Assembly (NCBI GenBank): GCA_016874755.1
Contig: VGTH01000027.1
Span: forward strand, 1-64,000
Length of the DNA stretch: 64,000 bases
Direction: 5' to 3'
Origin: Deltaproteobacteria bacterium
GTDB taxonomy: Bacteria > Desulfobacterota > Binatia > UBA9968
Part shown: one piece after another, positions 41,163 through 50,243 of the stretch
Layout of the letters: every line of letters begins with the position of its first letter
How positions within the stretch are numbered: position 1 is the first letter of the stretch
Program-made: the position numbers and the translations under genes
The notes under the pieces: model-generated
The model's input: only the letters and a program-made list of their open reading frames with translations
What the model was told of the DNA's origin: nothing
Database searches by the model: none

Positions 41163-42347
41163 CTAGAACGGAAAAAGTTTCACTCGCTGCCCGGCGCGCA
41201 GTTGTTCGACCGGGTAGTGGGTGCCGCGCCAGTCGATGCCATCGTCGCGGATGCACTTGTAGGCGGCGCGGATCATCATGCACGTAAACAGCAGCACGCC
41301 TATCGGAAACAACAACGCACTCAGCATATCCGCTGGGCTTTCACTGTAGAGAAGAGCAAAAATCCAATGCAGACCAATAGCGAGCAGGGCCGGGGTCAGC
41401 ACAAGCAGCGATCCTAAAATCATGCCCGCTGCCAGCGCCATCGGCGGCACCAGCAGCAGGGTCCAAATCGCCAAGACCTGCAGCGCCACCAACCATCCGC
41501 GGTAGCCGGAACCGGGGCCAAAAAGATTTTTTTCCAAGCCCTTGAACATCGCCGGCAAGGACTCGTACCAATTGACGCGCAGTTCGTCGAGAGCAAACGC
41601 CAAGCGCGTTACAGCGCCCGCTTGTTTGATCATCAAACCTAAACCCACATCGTCACCCGGCTCGAGTCGCAGCCACTCAAAACCGGCCGTGCGGTGAAAC
41701 GCTTCGGCTTTGACCAGATTAAAAGCGCCGATGCCGACGAACGCCCGTCGGCTCGAACGATTGACGCGGCTCGCATGGGTCGCCAGAACAAACAACAAGC
41801 CGAACGCGCGCGCGGCAACATTGAGCCAAAAACCGTGCAGCACCATCCGCGGCACTAGCGCGAGATGATCGGCGCCCTGCCCTACAGCAAAAGCGAGCGC
41901 GCGGCGCAGCGTCGCCGGCGCAACATGCACGTCGGCGTCGGTGAATAAAAACCATTCGCCGCGCGCCAATTGGACACCTTGATGCAGCGCGTGAACTTTG
42001 CCGAGCCAACCCGCCGGCAGAGAGTGAATGTGCACGGGCCGAATACGCGAGTCGGCCGCAGCCAAGCGATCGACGATTTCGCCTGTCGTGTCCGTCGAGC
42101 GGTCGTTGACGAGGATGATTTCGAAGGCCGGATAATCCTGCTGTGACAGTGTCGAGACCGCAGACTCAAGATGCACTGCCTCGTTGCAAGCGGGAATGAT
42201 GATGCTGAGAAACGGCCAGCTCTCCGGCGCTGCGACGTTTTGCTTGCCAAGCGCCGGCACGTAGAGCGGCAGCAGCATGAGCCGCGCGAAAGCGAGCGTC
42301 CATAAGCTGCAAAGTAAGATGAGAAAGATTTGCAGTTCGGCAATCAT
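41163..42347 (-). CDS. Family 2 glycosyltransferase, membrane-bound (HpnB-like)
   Basis: 394 residues. One N-terminal helix precedes the GT-A domain: FLSIIIPACNEAVHLESAVSTL, EIILVNDRSTDTTGEI, WLGKVHALHQG, and FTDADVHV with the DxD motif. LRLEPGDDVGLGLMIKQ includes the catalytic ED/DD region. Three C-terminal helices follow. The layout resembles hopanoid-biosynthesis HpnB and ceramide glucosyltransferase-like proteins, so it may glycosylate a lipid. No hopanoid gene lies next to it. A repeat element touches its stop. Confidence 0.85.
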   Translation of the reverse strand: MIAELQIFLILLCSLWTLAFARLMLLPLYVPALGKQNVAAPESWPFLSIIIPACNEAVHLESAVSTLSQQDYPAFEIILVNDRSTDTTGEIVDRLAAADSRIRPVHIHSLPAGWLGKVHALHQGVQLARGEWFLFTDADVHVAPATLRRALAFAVGQGADHLALVPRMVLHGFWLNVAARAFGLLFVLATHASRVNRSSRRAFVGIGAFNLVKAEAFHRTAGFEWLRLEPGDDVGLGLMIKQAGAVTRLAFALDELRVNWYESLPAMFKGLEKNLFGPGSGYRGWLVALQVLAIWTLLLVPPMALAAGMILGSLLVLTPALLAIGLHWIFALLYSESPADMLSALLFPIGVLLFTCMMIRAAYKCIRDDGIDWRGTHYPVEQLRAGQRVKLFPF

Positions 42348-42384
42348 TCGCCCAAGGACTTAATGTGATCAACCCATTCCGATT

Positions 42385-42485
42385 CCCTCGCCCTCCGGGA
42401 GAGGGTGAGGGTGAGGGCGCTATGTGGCAACAAACCTGCTTACAGGCGCCCTCATCCCAACCTTCTCCCAGAGGGAGAAGGAGTA
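42385..42485. repeat. CCCTCACCCTCTCCCGGAGGG-type inverted repeat
   Basis: CCCTCGCCCTCCGGGAGAGGGTGAGGGTGAGGGCG (near 42388-42420) and CGCCCTCATCCCAACCTTCTCCCAGAGGGAGAAGG (near 42447-42481) are the two arms of a well-known intergenic repeat type. A related copy lies at 49233-49272. Confidence 0.7.
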
Positions 42486-42537
42486 GAACACCAAGCGGCT
42501 ATTGCTGCCCTGACTCTCGCTGCGGTTGAAGTTCCAC

Positions 42538-43983
42538 TTACTCTTTTCTCGTCGGAAACGCCGGTGGAATAATGTCTTCCACTTTCCGTCCCGCCCAATC
42601 GCGCGCCGACCAGGCGTCCCAGGCGCGGTTCGCGCCGGCCTGCGCCTGGGCGAAAAGCTCGGCGTCGTTGACGCGCGTCGACTTGCCGCCTTCAATCACT
42701 ACTTCACCATCGACGATCACGGTCTCGACGTCGGCGCCGCTGCCATACTCCAGCAGCGCGTTGATCGGATCGCGCACCGGACCATAGCGAGTCGTGCGCA
42801 GGTCGATGATAACGAGATCGGCTTTGGCGCCGGGCGCCAGCCGGCCGAGGTCGCTGCGACCCAGCGCGGTTGCGCCGCCAATGGTCGCTGCGTTGAAAAC
42901 ATCCGCGGCGCGCGCCACCGCCGCCCGGCGATCGACGAGGCGTGAAATCAAAGAGGCGTAGCGCATCTCAGAAACGATATCGAGCGGATAGGTATCTGTC
43001 CCCAACCCAATTCTTACGCCGGCCTGCAGATAGCGATCGAAGGATTCCATGGCGAAGGCCATCTTGGCGCACTTATGCGGGCAGTGTCCGACGGTCGCCC
43101 CGGTCTCGGCGAGGATTTTCATTTCGTTGCCGAGCGGGTAGTCGACCCGCGAGTGGCCGCCGGTGATCGCCATGTGCCCCAGCGTCGTGCGCGGACCGAG
43201 AATGCCGACGTCCGCGAGAAACTCGGCCACCGGCTTGCGATGGCGATTTAAAATTTCCAAGAACTCACGAAAATTGCCGCCGGCGTGAATGTGCAGCGGC
43301 ACGTCCAACTCTTTCGCCGCCGCGACACTTTCTCGCAGCAACGACGGCTCGCAGGTCTCGGCCTGCGCCGGATTGAGAATGCCCTGCAGCCGGCCGTTAT
43401 GCGCGCCATGAAACTTCTTAATGAAGTCCACCGCGACCTTCAATCCTGGGCGTCCCTTATCAGCGCGCTCTTCGTAATAATGCCGTCCCTCGGCGTCGGT
43501 AAAAATGTCGTGGCTGCGAAACGGTGGACTAAAAAACACCCGCCCGCCGAGTTGACCGACGATGGCGACGTAGTCGTCCAGTGCTCCCGGGCCGCCGCCG
43601 GGATCGAGCACCGTCGTCGCGCCATTGCGCAGCGCGCTGTAAAGCGCATACTTGCGGCCCATGGCGACCGCCGGCGCCGCCGGTGGCTCGACTTTATCTT
43701 TTAGCGGCGCGCCAAAGACAAACCAGTTGGCGGCCAGATAATCTTTTTTCGTGACGTCGGTAAGCAGGTAATCGCCGACGTTCAACTGGGAATGCACGTG
43801 CAAATTGACGAACCCGGGAGAAACGATCTTTCCGGCGGCGTCGATCACCCGATCCGCCGCCGGCTTGTCGGTGCCGACGGATTTGATCGAGTTGCCGTCG
43901 ATCAATACCGAACCGTCGGGAATAATCTCATGGCCCGTGCCGGACCAACCGACCACCGTGCCGCCATCGATGCGAATGCTCAT
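42538..43983 (-). CDS. Amidohydrolase / chlorohydrolase-like (TRZ/ATZ-type) metal-dependent hydrolase
   Basis: 481 residues. Urease-type amidohydrolase: VNLHVHSQ (HxH) after the N-terminal beta domain, LHIHAGG near 225, an HMAITGGHSR segment, and the metal Asp in GLGTDTYPLDIV. PLHIHAGG and GHCPHKCAKMAF correspond to the family's substrate pocket. The group deaminates or dechlorinates heterocycles and guanidine-like compounds; the substrate is unknown. Neighbour to an NMT1-type binding protein. Confidence 0.87.
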   Translation of the reverse strand: MSIRIDGGTVVGWSGTGHEIIPDGSVLIDGNSIKSVGTDKPAADRVIDAAGKIVSPGFVNLHVHSQLNVGDYLLTDVTKKDYLAANWFVFGAPLKDKVEPPAAPAVAMGRKYALYSALRNGATTVLDPGGGPGALDDYVAIVGQLGGRVFFSPPFRSHDIFTDAEGRHYYEERADKGRPGLKVAVDFIKKFHGAHNGRLQGILNPAQAETCEPSLLRESVAAAKELDVPLHIHAGGNFREFLEILNRHRKPVAEFLADVGILGPRTTLGHMAITGGHSRVDYPLGNEMKILAETGATVGHCPHKCAKMAFAMESFDRYLQAGVRIGLGTDTYPLDIVSEMRYASLISRLVDRRAAVARAADVFNAATIGGATALGRSDLGRLAPGAKADLVIIDLRTTRYGPVRDPINALLEYGSGADVETVIVDGEVVIEGGKSTRVNDAELFAQAQAGANRAWDAWSARDWAGRKVEDIIPPAFPTRKE

Positions 43984-44127
43984 GAGTGAAGCCCTTCTTA
44001 GTAAATGATGTTCAGCATAGTTAGCATGGCCGCCGGGCGAAAAAAAAGGGCGGGTTTGAAACCCGCCCCAGCCACGTTGCCACCGGAATGCCCTGCGGCG
44101 TTTGCGGTAAAGTTGACGCCGAGTCTC

Positions 44128-45108
44128 CTAGCGCGCGCCTAACTCTTTCAATGCTTCGCGCAGGTAGCTCTGATCGACATATTTTGCCGCGTTTGGCGCC
44201 GCACCCTTGGCTTGCGACTGCTCCCAATAAATTTGCGTGACGTTTTGCAAACCTTCGACGTTGAGATCGCCGTCCGGGTGCCACATCTTGGTCGACGTGT
44301 AGAATTCCCAACCGCGCCGGGCGTGCTCGCGCTTGAGGTTCATTTCTTTGGCGAGATAATCCACTGACGCATCCTTGTTTTGATAGATCCAACGCATGGT
44401 CTGCGCCATGGCGCGCATCACACGCACCAACACGGGCCGGTTCTTTTCGGCCCAGGAGCGTGGCACCGATAACGATGCCAATTGATAGTTGGGAATGACA
44501 TCGACAAAGCGACCGATCTCGTTGAAGCCCTGCTCTTCCGCGGCGTAGTTCACCGGCAGCGACAGCGCCGCTGCGTCGATGGAGCCCGCCACCAGCGCTG
44601 CATAGGTTTGCGGCGTACCGCCGATGACGAGCAGCTTGTAGTCACGCGGGTATTCGAGCCCTTTGATTTTTAGAACCTGCCGCAGCGCAAACGTCACCCC
44701 GGAAGTCAGGCTAATGGCGCCGAAGGTCGCACCGCGCAGATCGCCGTAGGTCTTGAATCGCTTAGCCGCCATGATCGACTGGGTTAGCCCGTTGATCAGG
44801 CCGCCGACAATCACCAGATCGAGCCCCTTTTCGATGGCCGCAACCGGAGCGTCCGACGAGCTGCCAGCGATCTCCAACGACCCACCAGCAAGCGCCTGAA
44901 TCCCAACATCGGAAGCGCGAATCACCACCAGATCGACGTCGAGCCCCTGCTTGGCGAAAAACCCCATGCGCGACGCGATCCACAACGGCCCGTAGCCAAG
45001 CGTCTTGGTCGCCGAGCTGATGCGCAGCTTGGCGCGCTCTTGGGCGCGGCCGGCAGTGCTGGTGCAAACGACAAAAGCAATGACCAGGAAGAAAATGGTT
45101 TTAGGCAT
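44128..45108 (-). CDS. NMT1/THI5-type ABC substrate-binding protein
   Basis: 326 residues with a signal peptide (FLVIAFVVCTSTAGRAQ). The family start ISSATKTLGYGPLWIASRMGFFAKQGLDVDLV and the segments ALAGGSLEIAGSSSDAPVAAIEKG, GATFGAISLTSG and AALVAGSIDAAALSLP are clear. Members bind pyrimidines, sulfonates, aromatic acids or similar. Closest relative in the window is 51376-52383; both end in KYxDQSYLRxAL. No permease or ATPase gene lies near. Confidence 0.87.
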   Translation of the reverse strand: MPKTIFFLVIAFVVCTSTAGRAQERAKLRISSATKTLGYGPLWIASRMGFFAKQGLDVDLVVIRASDVGIQALAGGSLEIAGSSSDAPVAAIEKGLDLVIVGGLINGLTQSIMAAKRFKTYGDLRGATFGAISLTSGVTFALRQVLKIKGLEYPRDYKLLVIGGTPQTYAALVAGSIDAAALSLPVNYAAEEQGFNEIGRFVDVIPNYQLASLSVPRSWAEKNRPVLVRVMRAMAQTMRWIYQNKDASVDYLAKEMNLKREHARRGWEFYTSTKMWHPDGDLNVEGLQNVTQIYWEQSQAKGAAPNAAKYVDQSYLREALKELGAR

Positions 45109-45222
45109 GGTGAGCTCCTTGGGAGAAAGGCCACAAACAGATCATACCCCGTGAATGACCCGGAACTTTTGTAACTGTCTCTGCCAAAACAAAAAAGGGC
45201 GCGATAAATCGCGCCCCTAGAT

Positions 45223-45355
45223 CCGGATTTTTCTTTGCGTTCTTTGCGGTTAAATTATCCGATTCGGAATCTCTTTTGCGCCTTTTGCGCTTCTTGCGGT
45301 TAATTCTCCGACTCCGATTTTCTATTTTGCGTCTTTTGCGTTTTTTGCGGCCATT
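45223..45355. repeat. TTTGCG(C/T)(C/T)TTTTGCG..TTGCGG repeats
   Basis: Three related units ending in TTGCGGTTAA, TTGCGGTTAA and TTGCGGCCAT are repeated at about 45228, 45276 and 45324, each followed by a TCCGA-like word. The same words occur at 39564 and 62755. Confidence 0.65.
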
Positions 45356-45356
45356 C

Positions 45357-46571
45357 TTAGGTCAGCACTTCCTCTTGCTGCCACTTCTCAATGGTCGCTT
45401 TGTCGTAGCCTAGCAGCTCCGTCAGGATCTGCTCGTTGTCGGCGCCGAAGCGCGCCGGTAGCTTGAGCGGCTCTTCCTCCATGCCTTTGAACTTGAAGCC
45501 GGCGCGAGAGATCTCGAACGGACCGATGAGAGATTCTTTGAACGGCGAAAAAAAGTCCCGATGGCGCAGCTGCGGATCCTGCAGCAAATCGGCGCCGGTT
45601 TGCACCATACTCCCCGGCACGCCGGCGCTTTGGCACTTGTTCATGATCTCTTCTGAGGGTCGCGCCTCAGTCCACTCTCTAACAATCGCATCCAGCTCGG
45701 CGCGGTGCTGCACCCGCGCCTGCAGCGTCGCGAAGCGCGGGTCGCTCAATAGCTCGGCGCGGCCAATGACGCGGCAGAAATTTTTCCATTCCTCCTCGGT
45801 CCTAACCGAGATCACACACCAGCGATCCTCGCCCTGGCAGCGATAGACGCCGTGCGGCGCGGCCAGCGCGTAGTGATTGCCCTTGGGCTTGGGATCGTCG
45901 CCGTTAACGGACGTTTCGAGATATGTCGTCCCCAACACCGCCGCCGTGCCTTCGATCTGCGCCAGATCGATGGTCACGCCCTTCCCCGTGCGCCGGCTGT
46001 TCAAGAGCGCTGCCATCAGCATGGTCGGCCCCAAGACGAAACCGAGATGATCGGGATAAACGCCTTGCGATCCAATCGGTCGGTCTTGCTCCGGATGATT
46101 CCAAAGATAGGTGATGCCGGAGAACGCCGTGAGATTGAAACCCCAAGTGCCGTAGCTGCTCTTCGGCCCCTCGGTGCCGAAGCCGGGCAGCTTGACGATA
46201 ACCAGTTTCGGATTCACTTTGCGCAAATCGTCATCGCCCAGGCCCAACTTGTCCAACACCCGCGGGCGAAAATTCTGCAGCACCGCATCCGCTTTGCCGG
46301 CTAGCTCGCGGATCAATTTGGCACCGGTCGGATGCTTCAAGTTGATCGCCAGCGAGCGCACACCCAAGTTGCACTCGATAAAACGCGGCGCCTCGTCGAT
46401 ATCCTTGTGCTGGCCGTAGTGGCGAAAGGTATCGAGCCCGCCCTTCTTCGACTCGATCTTGATCACCTCCGCGCCATAGTTGGCCAACAACCGGCCAGCG
46501 TAGGGCCCGGCGTAGCCGGTGGTGAATGCCAGGACTCGGATGCCTTTTAGGATGTTGTTTGCTGCTTCCAT
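45357..46571 (-). CDS. CaiB/BaiF family CoA-transferase (copy 1)
   Basis: 404 residues. Class III CoA-transferase: VLAFTTGYAGPYAGRLLANYGAEVIKIES, SLAINLKHPTGAKLIRELAGKADAVLQNFRPRVLDKLGL, and the catalytic-Asp region GKGVTIDLAQIEG. It moves CoA between a carboxylic acid and an acyl-CoA donor. It stands before a second CoA-transferase, an acyl-CoA dehydrogenase and a hydratase/lyase, so it likely activates an acid for this pathway. The ATG at 46571 was preferred over a GTG two codons upstream. Confidence 0.9.
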   Translation of the reverse strand: MEAANNILKGIRVLAFTTGYAGPYAGRLLANYGAEVIKIESKKGGLDTFRHYGQHKDIDEAPRFIECNLGVRSLAINLKHPTGAKLIRELAGKADAVLQNFRPRVLDKLGLGDDDLRKVNPKLVIVKLPGFGTEGPKSSYGTWGFNLTAFSGITYLWNHPEQDRPIGSQGVYPDHLGFVLGPTMLMAALLNSRRTGKGVTIDLAQIEGTAAVLGTTYLETSVNGDDPKPKGNHYALAAPHGVYRCQGEDRWCVISVRTEEEWKNFCRVIGRAELLSDPRFATLQARVQHRAELDAIVREWTEARPSEEIMNKCQSAGVPGSMVQTGADLLQDPQLRHRDFFSPFKESLIGPFEISRAGFKFKGMEEEPLKLPARFGADNEQILTELLGYDKATIEKWQQEEVLT

Positions 46572-46589
46572 GGTCACTACGTTCCCGAT

Positions 46590-46660
46590 TCCAGATTACA
46601 AATTAGATTATAGATTCTCCGCAGCCAATTTGGAATTTGGAATCTGTAATCTGGAATCCT
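46590..46660. repeat. AT-rich inverted repeat (CCAGATTACAAATT / GGAATCTGTAATCTGG)
   Basis: CCAGATTACAAATTAGATTATAGATT near 46590 and GGAATTTGGAATCTGTAATCTGGAATCC near 46632 are imperfect complements. The element sits between two CoA-transferase genes of the same strand. Confidence 0.6.
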
Positions 46661-46662
46661 TA

Positions 46663-47871
46663 CTATATAATTCGCTCCGCCGTGAGTGCTGGCAGGTCCC
46701 TGGGATCAACCCCTAATTCGCCGCAAAGAATTTCCTGATTGTGTTGTCCCGTCAGCGGCGCCGGCGCCGGGGCGTTGCGCTTGCCGTCCATGGTAAAAAA
46801 ACCGCCGGGCGCCGCGAACGTGCCGAGAACCGGGTGCGTCACGTTGCTGAAAAAGCCACGCGCTTGGATGTGCGGGTCTTTCATAAAATCGGACGGCGAG
46901 TTCACCGGCAGGCCGGGGATGCCGTGCTTCTGCATCAGCTCGGCCAGGTCTTCTTTGGTGTAGCGCATGGTGAACGAGGTCACCTGGGCGTTGATGTAGT
47001 CGGCCTCTTTGCGTCGCGTGTTGCTGTTGATCCACTTTGGATCGTCGAGATCGGCGTCGTGGTTGTCCCAGACCTTGAGCAAGAGCGGCCAATGGGTCTG
47101 CGTGACGAACAGCGCGATCCAGCCGTTTTTGCACTGAAATAAGTTCGCCGGGGCGTTGTGCTGGTGCTGGCTGCCGGCGCGCTTCATGACGCGCTTTTCT
47201 GCGGCGTAATTAAACGCGACATGCTCGTGCAGCGCCATGCTCGCCTGCACTGACGCATCGATCCACGCGCCGATGCCGCGCTGCTCGCGCTGCCACAGCG
47301 CCAGCATGGTCGCGTAACACGCAAACAAACTGGCATAGTAGTAGGCTTGGGTCTCCGGCGGATTGCACGGCGTCATCTTCGGGTCGCCGCTGATATAAAG
47401 CAGCGAGCCCATGGCATTGCCGATGATGTCCGGCGCTTTGTATTTCGCGTACGGCCCGTCCTGCCCGAAGCCGGTCAGCGAAATAAGAATCAAATTGTTC
47501 TTCTTTCTCAGCAGCTCGTCGTAGCCAAGACTATTGGCCGCAAGATGACCGGGCTCAAAGGTCTCCAGCACGATGTCGGACTTCCCAACCAAATCCAGAA
47601 ATATTTTGCGCCCGCTCTCTTTGGTGATATCGAGCGTGACGCTTTTCTTGCCGCCATTAAGATAGTTAAAGCGCAGGCTGCCCTCGCGATGGGCATGTCC
47701 CTTGGCAAACGGCGGCTCCAAGCGGCCGGCATCGCCCTCGGGCGGCTCGATCTTGATGACGTCCATGCCAAGGTCGCGCAGCACCTTGCCGCAAAACGAT
47801 CCCATGGAGGAGCTTAGGTCGAGGACGCGGTAGCCGGATAGTAACGAGAACTTTTCGGTGGTGATGCTCAT
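46663..47871 (-). CDS. CaiB/BaiF family CoA-transferase (copy 2)
   Basis: 402 residues. Class III CoA-transferase: VLDLSSSMGSFCGKVLRDLGMDVIKIEPPEGD, SVTLDITKESGRKIFLDLVGKSDIVLETFEPGHLAAN, and the catalytic-Asp region GIGAWIDASVQASM. It shares the family only with copy 1, with low sequence similarity. The neighbouring acyl-CoA dehydrogenase begins the next step of a degradation path. No formyl-CoA decarboxylase is seen, so the FrC-type role in oxalate use is unlikely. Confidence 0.9.
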   Translation of the reverse strand: MSITTEKFSLLSGYRVLDLSSSMGSFCGKVLRDLGMDVIKIEPPEGDAGRLEPPFAKGHAHREGSLRFNYLNGGKKSVTLDITKESGRKIFLDLVGKSDIVLETFEPGHLAANSLGYDELLRKKNNLILISLTGFGQDGPYAKYKAPDIIGNAMGSLLYISGDPKMTPCNPPETQAYYYASLFACYATMLALWQREQRGIGAWIDASVQASMALHEHVAFNYAAEKRVMKRAGSQHQHNAPANLFQCKNGWIALFVTQTHWPLLLKVWDNHDADLDDPKWINSNTRRKEADYINAQVTSFTMRYTKEDLAELMQKHGIPGLPVNSPSDFMKDPHIQARGFFSNVTHPVLGTFAAPGGFFTMDGKRNAPAPAPLTGQHNQEILCGELGVDPRDLPALTAERII

Positions 47872-47886
47872 TGCAGCTTCGACTCA

Positions 47887-47975
47887 ATTGGAAATGGAAA
47901 GTTGAAAATTGAAAACTATCGAAGTACGGAACTCATTTCCGATTCTTTCATCTTCAATTTTCCATTTTCAATTAC
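47887..47975. repeat. AT-rich inverted repeat (GGAAATGGAAAGTTGAAAATTG / CAATTTTCCATTTTCAATT)
   Basis: Left arm near 47889-47914, right arm near 47953-47974, imperfect. Same class as the elements at 29781 and 46590. Located between the second CoA-transferase and the acyl-CoA dehydrogenase. Confidence 0.6.
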
Positions 47976-49135
47976 TATTTGTGATTGCGAATGATGTGCT
48001 CCGCCAGCCGCCAGCGCAGCACCTCCGGGGTGCCCTCGGTGATGCGGATGCTGCGCACTTGGCGGTACCACCATTCGAGCGGCAGCTCGCGCATCAAACC
48101 CAAACCACCGTGGACTTGGATCGAGCGGTCGACCACGCGGCCCGCCATCTCGGCGCACTGAATCTTCGTCATGTAAGATAGCTGGCGGATGTCTTCGCCG
48201 CGGTCGTGGCGCCAGGCGCATTCGTAGACCATCAAGCGGCAGGCGTGCAGCTCCATGGTCGAGTCGGCGATCATGAACTGGATCGCCTGGCGATTGGCGA
48301 GCGGCTGGCCGAAGGTCGTGCGCACTTTGGAATATTCGATCATCATGTCCAACGCACGCGAGGCGATACCGCAGGGGCGCGCGCCGTGGCCGCGCACCCG
48401 GCCTTCTTCGATCCATTTCTGCGCGATGGAAAAGCCCTGCCCTTCGGCGCCGATGCGATCAGCCTCCGCCACACGGACATTCTCAAAATGAATCTGCCCC
48501 GGCGTGTCGCCCATCATCGTCGGCCATAATTTTTCCAGCGTCACCCCCGGCGCTTTCATACTGACCATGAAGCAACTCACGCCGCCGCGCGCCCCTTTGG
48601 CCGGGTCGGTGACAGCGATGACCTGCGCGTAGTCGGCGTTCTTCGCGCCGGTGATAAATCTCTTGGTGCCGTTGAGAATGTAGTGATCGCCATTTTTGAC
48701 GGCGCGAGTCTTCATCCCCGCTGGATCGCTGCCCGCGTCCGGCTCGGTCTGGGCGAAGCAAATTTTGATTTTGCCCTCGATCACCGGCAGCAGAAAACGC
48801 TTTTTCTGCTCGTCGTTGGCGTTGAACAAGACCGGCCGGACTTCCGGCCCGAAGATCGGCGCGTAGCGGAAAGGAATCGCAATCGTCCGTGCGACCTCTT
48901 CCATGATCACGCAGCGGCTCAACAGATCGAGCCCGGCGCCGCCGTATTCCTGCGGCACGTCGAGCAGCCACAAGCCGATCGCCTTGGCCTTTTCCTGCAG
49001 AGGCTTGATGAACTGCTCCGGCATATCCTCCCCTTCGGGACGACATTCGCGCTCGAGCGGGATCAGCTCGCGATCGACGAATTTGCGGACGGTATCTTTG
49101 AGAACTTGCAGTTCTTCGGGGAGATTGAAATCCAC
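47975..49135 (-). CDS. Acyl-CoA dehydrogenase
   Basis: 386 residues, start GTG. FAD-dependent enzyme with the usual three domains: helical N-terminus, a middle beta domain with KICFAQTEPDAGSDPAGMKTRA and FITGAKNADYAQVIAVTD, and a C-terminal helical domain ending in RSIRITEGTPEVLRWRLAEHII, which holds the catalytic Glu/Gly segment of the family. It oxidises an acyl-CoA to the enoyl-CoA and passes electrons to ETF, possibly to the Emo-like reductase at 5-7 kb. Neighbouring genes supply CoA-transferase and hydratase/lyase. Confidence 0.93.
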   Translation of the reverse strand: MDFNLPEELQVLKDTVRKFVDRELIPLERECRPEGEDMPEQFIKPLQEKAKAIGLWLLDVPQEYGGAGLDLLSRCVIMEEVARTIAIPFRYAPIFGPEVRPVLFNANDEQKKRFLLPVIEGKIKICFAQTEPDAGSDPAGMKTRAVKNGDHYILNGTKRFITGAKNADYAQVIAVTDPAKGARGGVSCFMVSMKAPGVTLEKLWPTMMGDTPGQIHFENVRVAEADRIGAEGQGFSIAQKWIEEGRVRGHGARPCGIASRALDMMIEYSKVRTTFGQPLANRQAIQFMIADSTMELHACRLMVYECAWRHDRGEDIRQLSYMTKIQCAEMAGRVVDRSIQVHGGLGLMRELPLEWWYRQVRSIRITEGTPEVLRWRLAEHIIRNHK

Positions 49136-49140
49136 GCTAC

Positions 49141-49275
49141 ACCATTTTGGATTTTGGATTTCCGATTTTGGATTACCGGATCAACGCCCGACCACAGTTG
49201 CTTCCAAAGTTCTTACATTATCAGCTTCATTCGCCCTCACCCTAACCCTCTCCCAGAGGGAGAGGGCAGGGATAA
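49141..49275. repeat. Two short intergenic repeats: TTTTGGATT tandem and CCCTCTCCCAGAGGG element
   Basis: 49145-49175 carries three copies of a TTTTGGATTT-like word. 49213-49272 carries CGCCCTCACCCTAACCCTCTCCCAGAGGGAGAGGGCAGGG, the same family as at 42385. Confidence 0.6.
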
Positions 49276-49336
49276 GGAGGGAAAATGAATTACGACGTTG
49301 AACGTTTGAACCGTTGAACGGCGCGGCAAAGCCGCG

Positions 49337-50173
49337 CTATTTCGCCCGGTTGTACTCGCCCAAACCCGGACGATAGGTCTTCTTGTCGAGGAACTGTTCC
49401 ATGCCGGTCTCACGGCCCTTTTCCGGGTCGGTGAGGCGCAGTGCCGTGCCCTTGGCGCTCATGTACTCTTCGGCCTGGCCGTAGTCCATCGTGCGGCAGT
49501 ACTTGTAAACTTCTTTGGCCGCGCGCAGCACTGCCGGGTTTTTCTTTTTCAGCTTATCAGCCAGCTCGAGAGTTTTCGCGCGCAGCTGGTCTTTCGGAAC
49601 GGCAAAGTTGACGAGCTTGATTTCCGCAGCGCGTTTGCCGTCGAACGGATCGCCGGTCATGATGTACCACATGGCGTCGCGATAGCACATGGCGTCGGCC
49701 AACACGCGGCTCACCAAACCGCCAGGGAAAATACCCCAGTTGATTTCGCTCAGGCCGAAGGTCGCGTCCTCGGCGGCGATGGCAAAGTCGCAGGCGATGA
49801 GCGGCGTAAACGCGCCGCCAAAGCAGAAGCCGTTGACCATGGCGATGGTCGGCTTCGGGAACCAGAACAGCCGGCGCCAGCGCCATTCCTGTGACGCCCA
49901 GCTCGCTTTGCGCCGCTCCAACGGATTGTTGTCGGTGCCGCGGAAATATTCGCGCAAGTCCTGCCCGGCGCACCAGCTCGGCCCCGCACCGGTGATGATC
50001 AGCACTTGCGTTTCTTTGTCCACTTCCAGCTCGGTGATCGCTTCGAGCATGTCGTAGTGGAGTTGCGGGTTCATGGCGTTTCGTTTCTCTGGGCGATTCA
50101 AGATACACCAGCTAACGCCATCCTCTTTTTCGACGCGGACGGTCTTATATTCTTTCCACAGGGTTGCAGCCAC
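49337..50173 (-). CDS. ech: Feruloyl-CoA / p-hydroxycinnamoyl-CoA hydratase-lyase-like enzyme (crotonase family)
   Basis: 278 residues, start GTG with GGAGG upstream. Crotonase fold. The blocks LNRPEKRNAM, GAGPSWCAGQDLREYF, PTIAMVNGFCFGGAFTPLIACDFAIAAEDATFGLSEINWGIFPGG and MTGDPFDGKRAAEIKLVN match hydroxycinnamoyl-CoA hydratase/lyase closely, including the Glu of LSEINWG and the YMSAK segment near the C-terminus. HCHL turns feruloyl-CoA or coumaroyl-CoA into the benzaldehyde and acetyl-CoA. Substrate assignment is by family; an ordinary enoyl-CoA hydratase cannot be fully excluded. No feruloyl-CoA synthetase lies nearby, so a CoA-transferase could supply the substrate. Confidence 0.8.
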   Translation of the reverse strand: MAATLWKEYKTVRVEKEDGVSWCILNRPEKRNAMNPQLHYDMLEAITELEVDKETQVLIITGAGPSWCAGQDLREYFRGTDNNPLERRKASWASQEWRWRRLFWFPKPTIAMVNGFCFGGAFTPLIACDFAIAAEDATFGLSEINWGIFPGGLVSRVLADAMCYRDAMWYIMTGDPFDGKRAAEIKLVNFAVPKDQLRAKTLELADKLKKKNPAVLRAAKEVYKYCRTMDYGQAEEYMSAKGTALRLTDPEKGRETGMEQFLDKKTYRPGLGEYNRAK

Positions 50174-50243
50174 GGTTCGTACCTCCTAAGTAAATTTACT
50201 CCCTACTTATTCGAGCGCTCGTCAGTCTGTCAAGCGATTCATT

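Noticed and set aside
45223-45355. CRISPR array from the regularly spaced TTTTGCG words
   Set aside because: Units are degenerate, spacers are similar to each other, and no cas gene is present. It is a tandem intergenic repeat.
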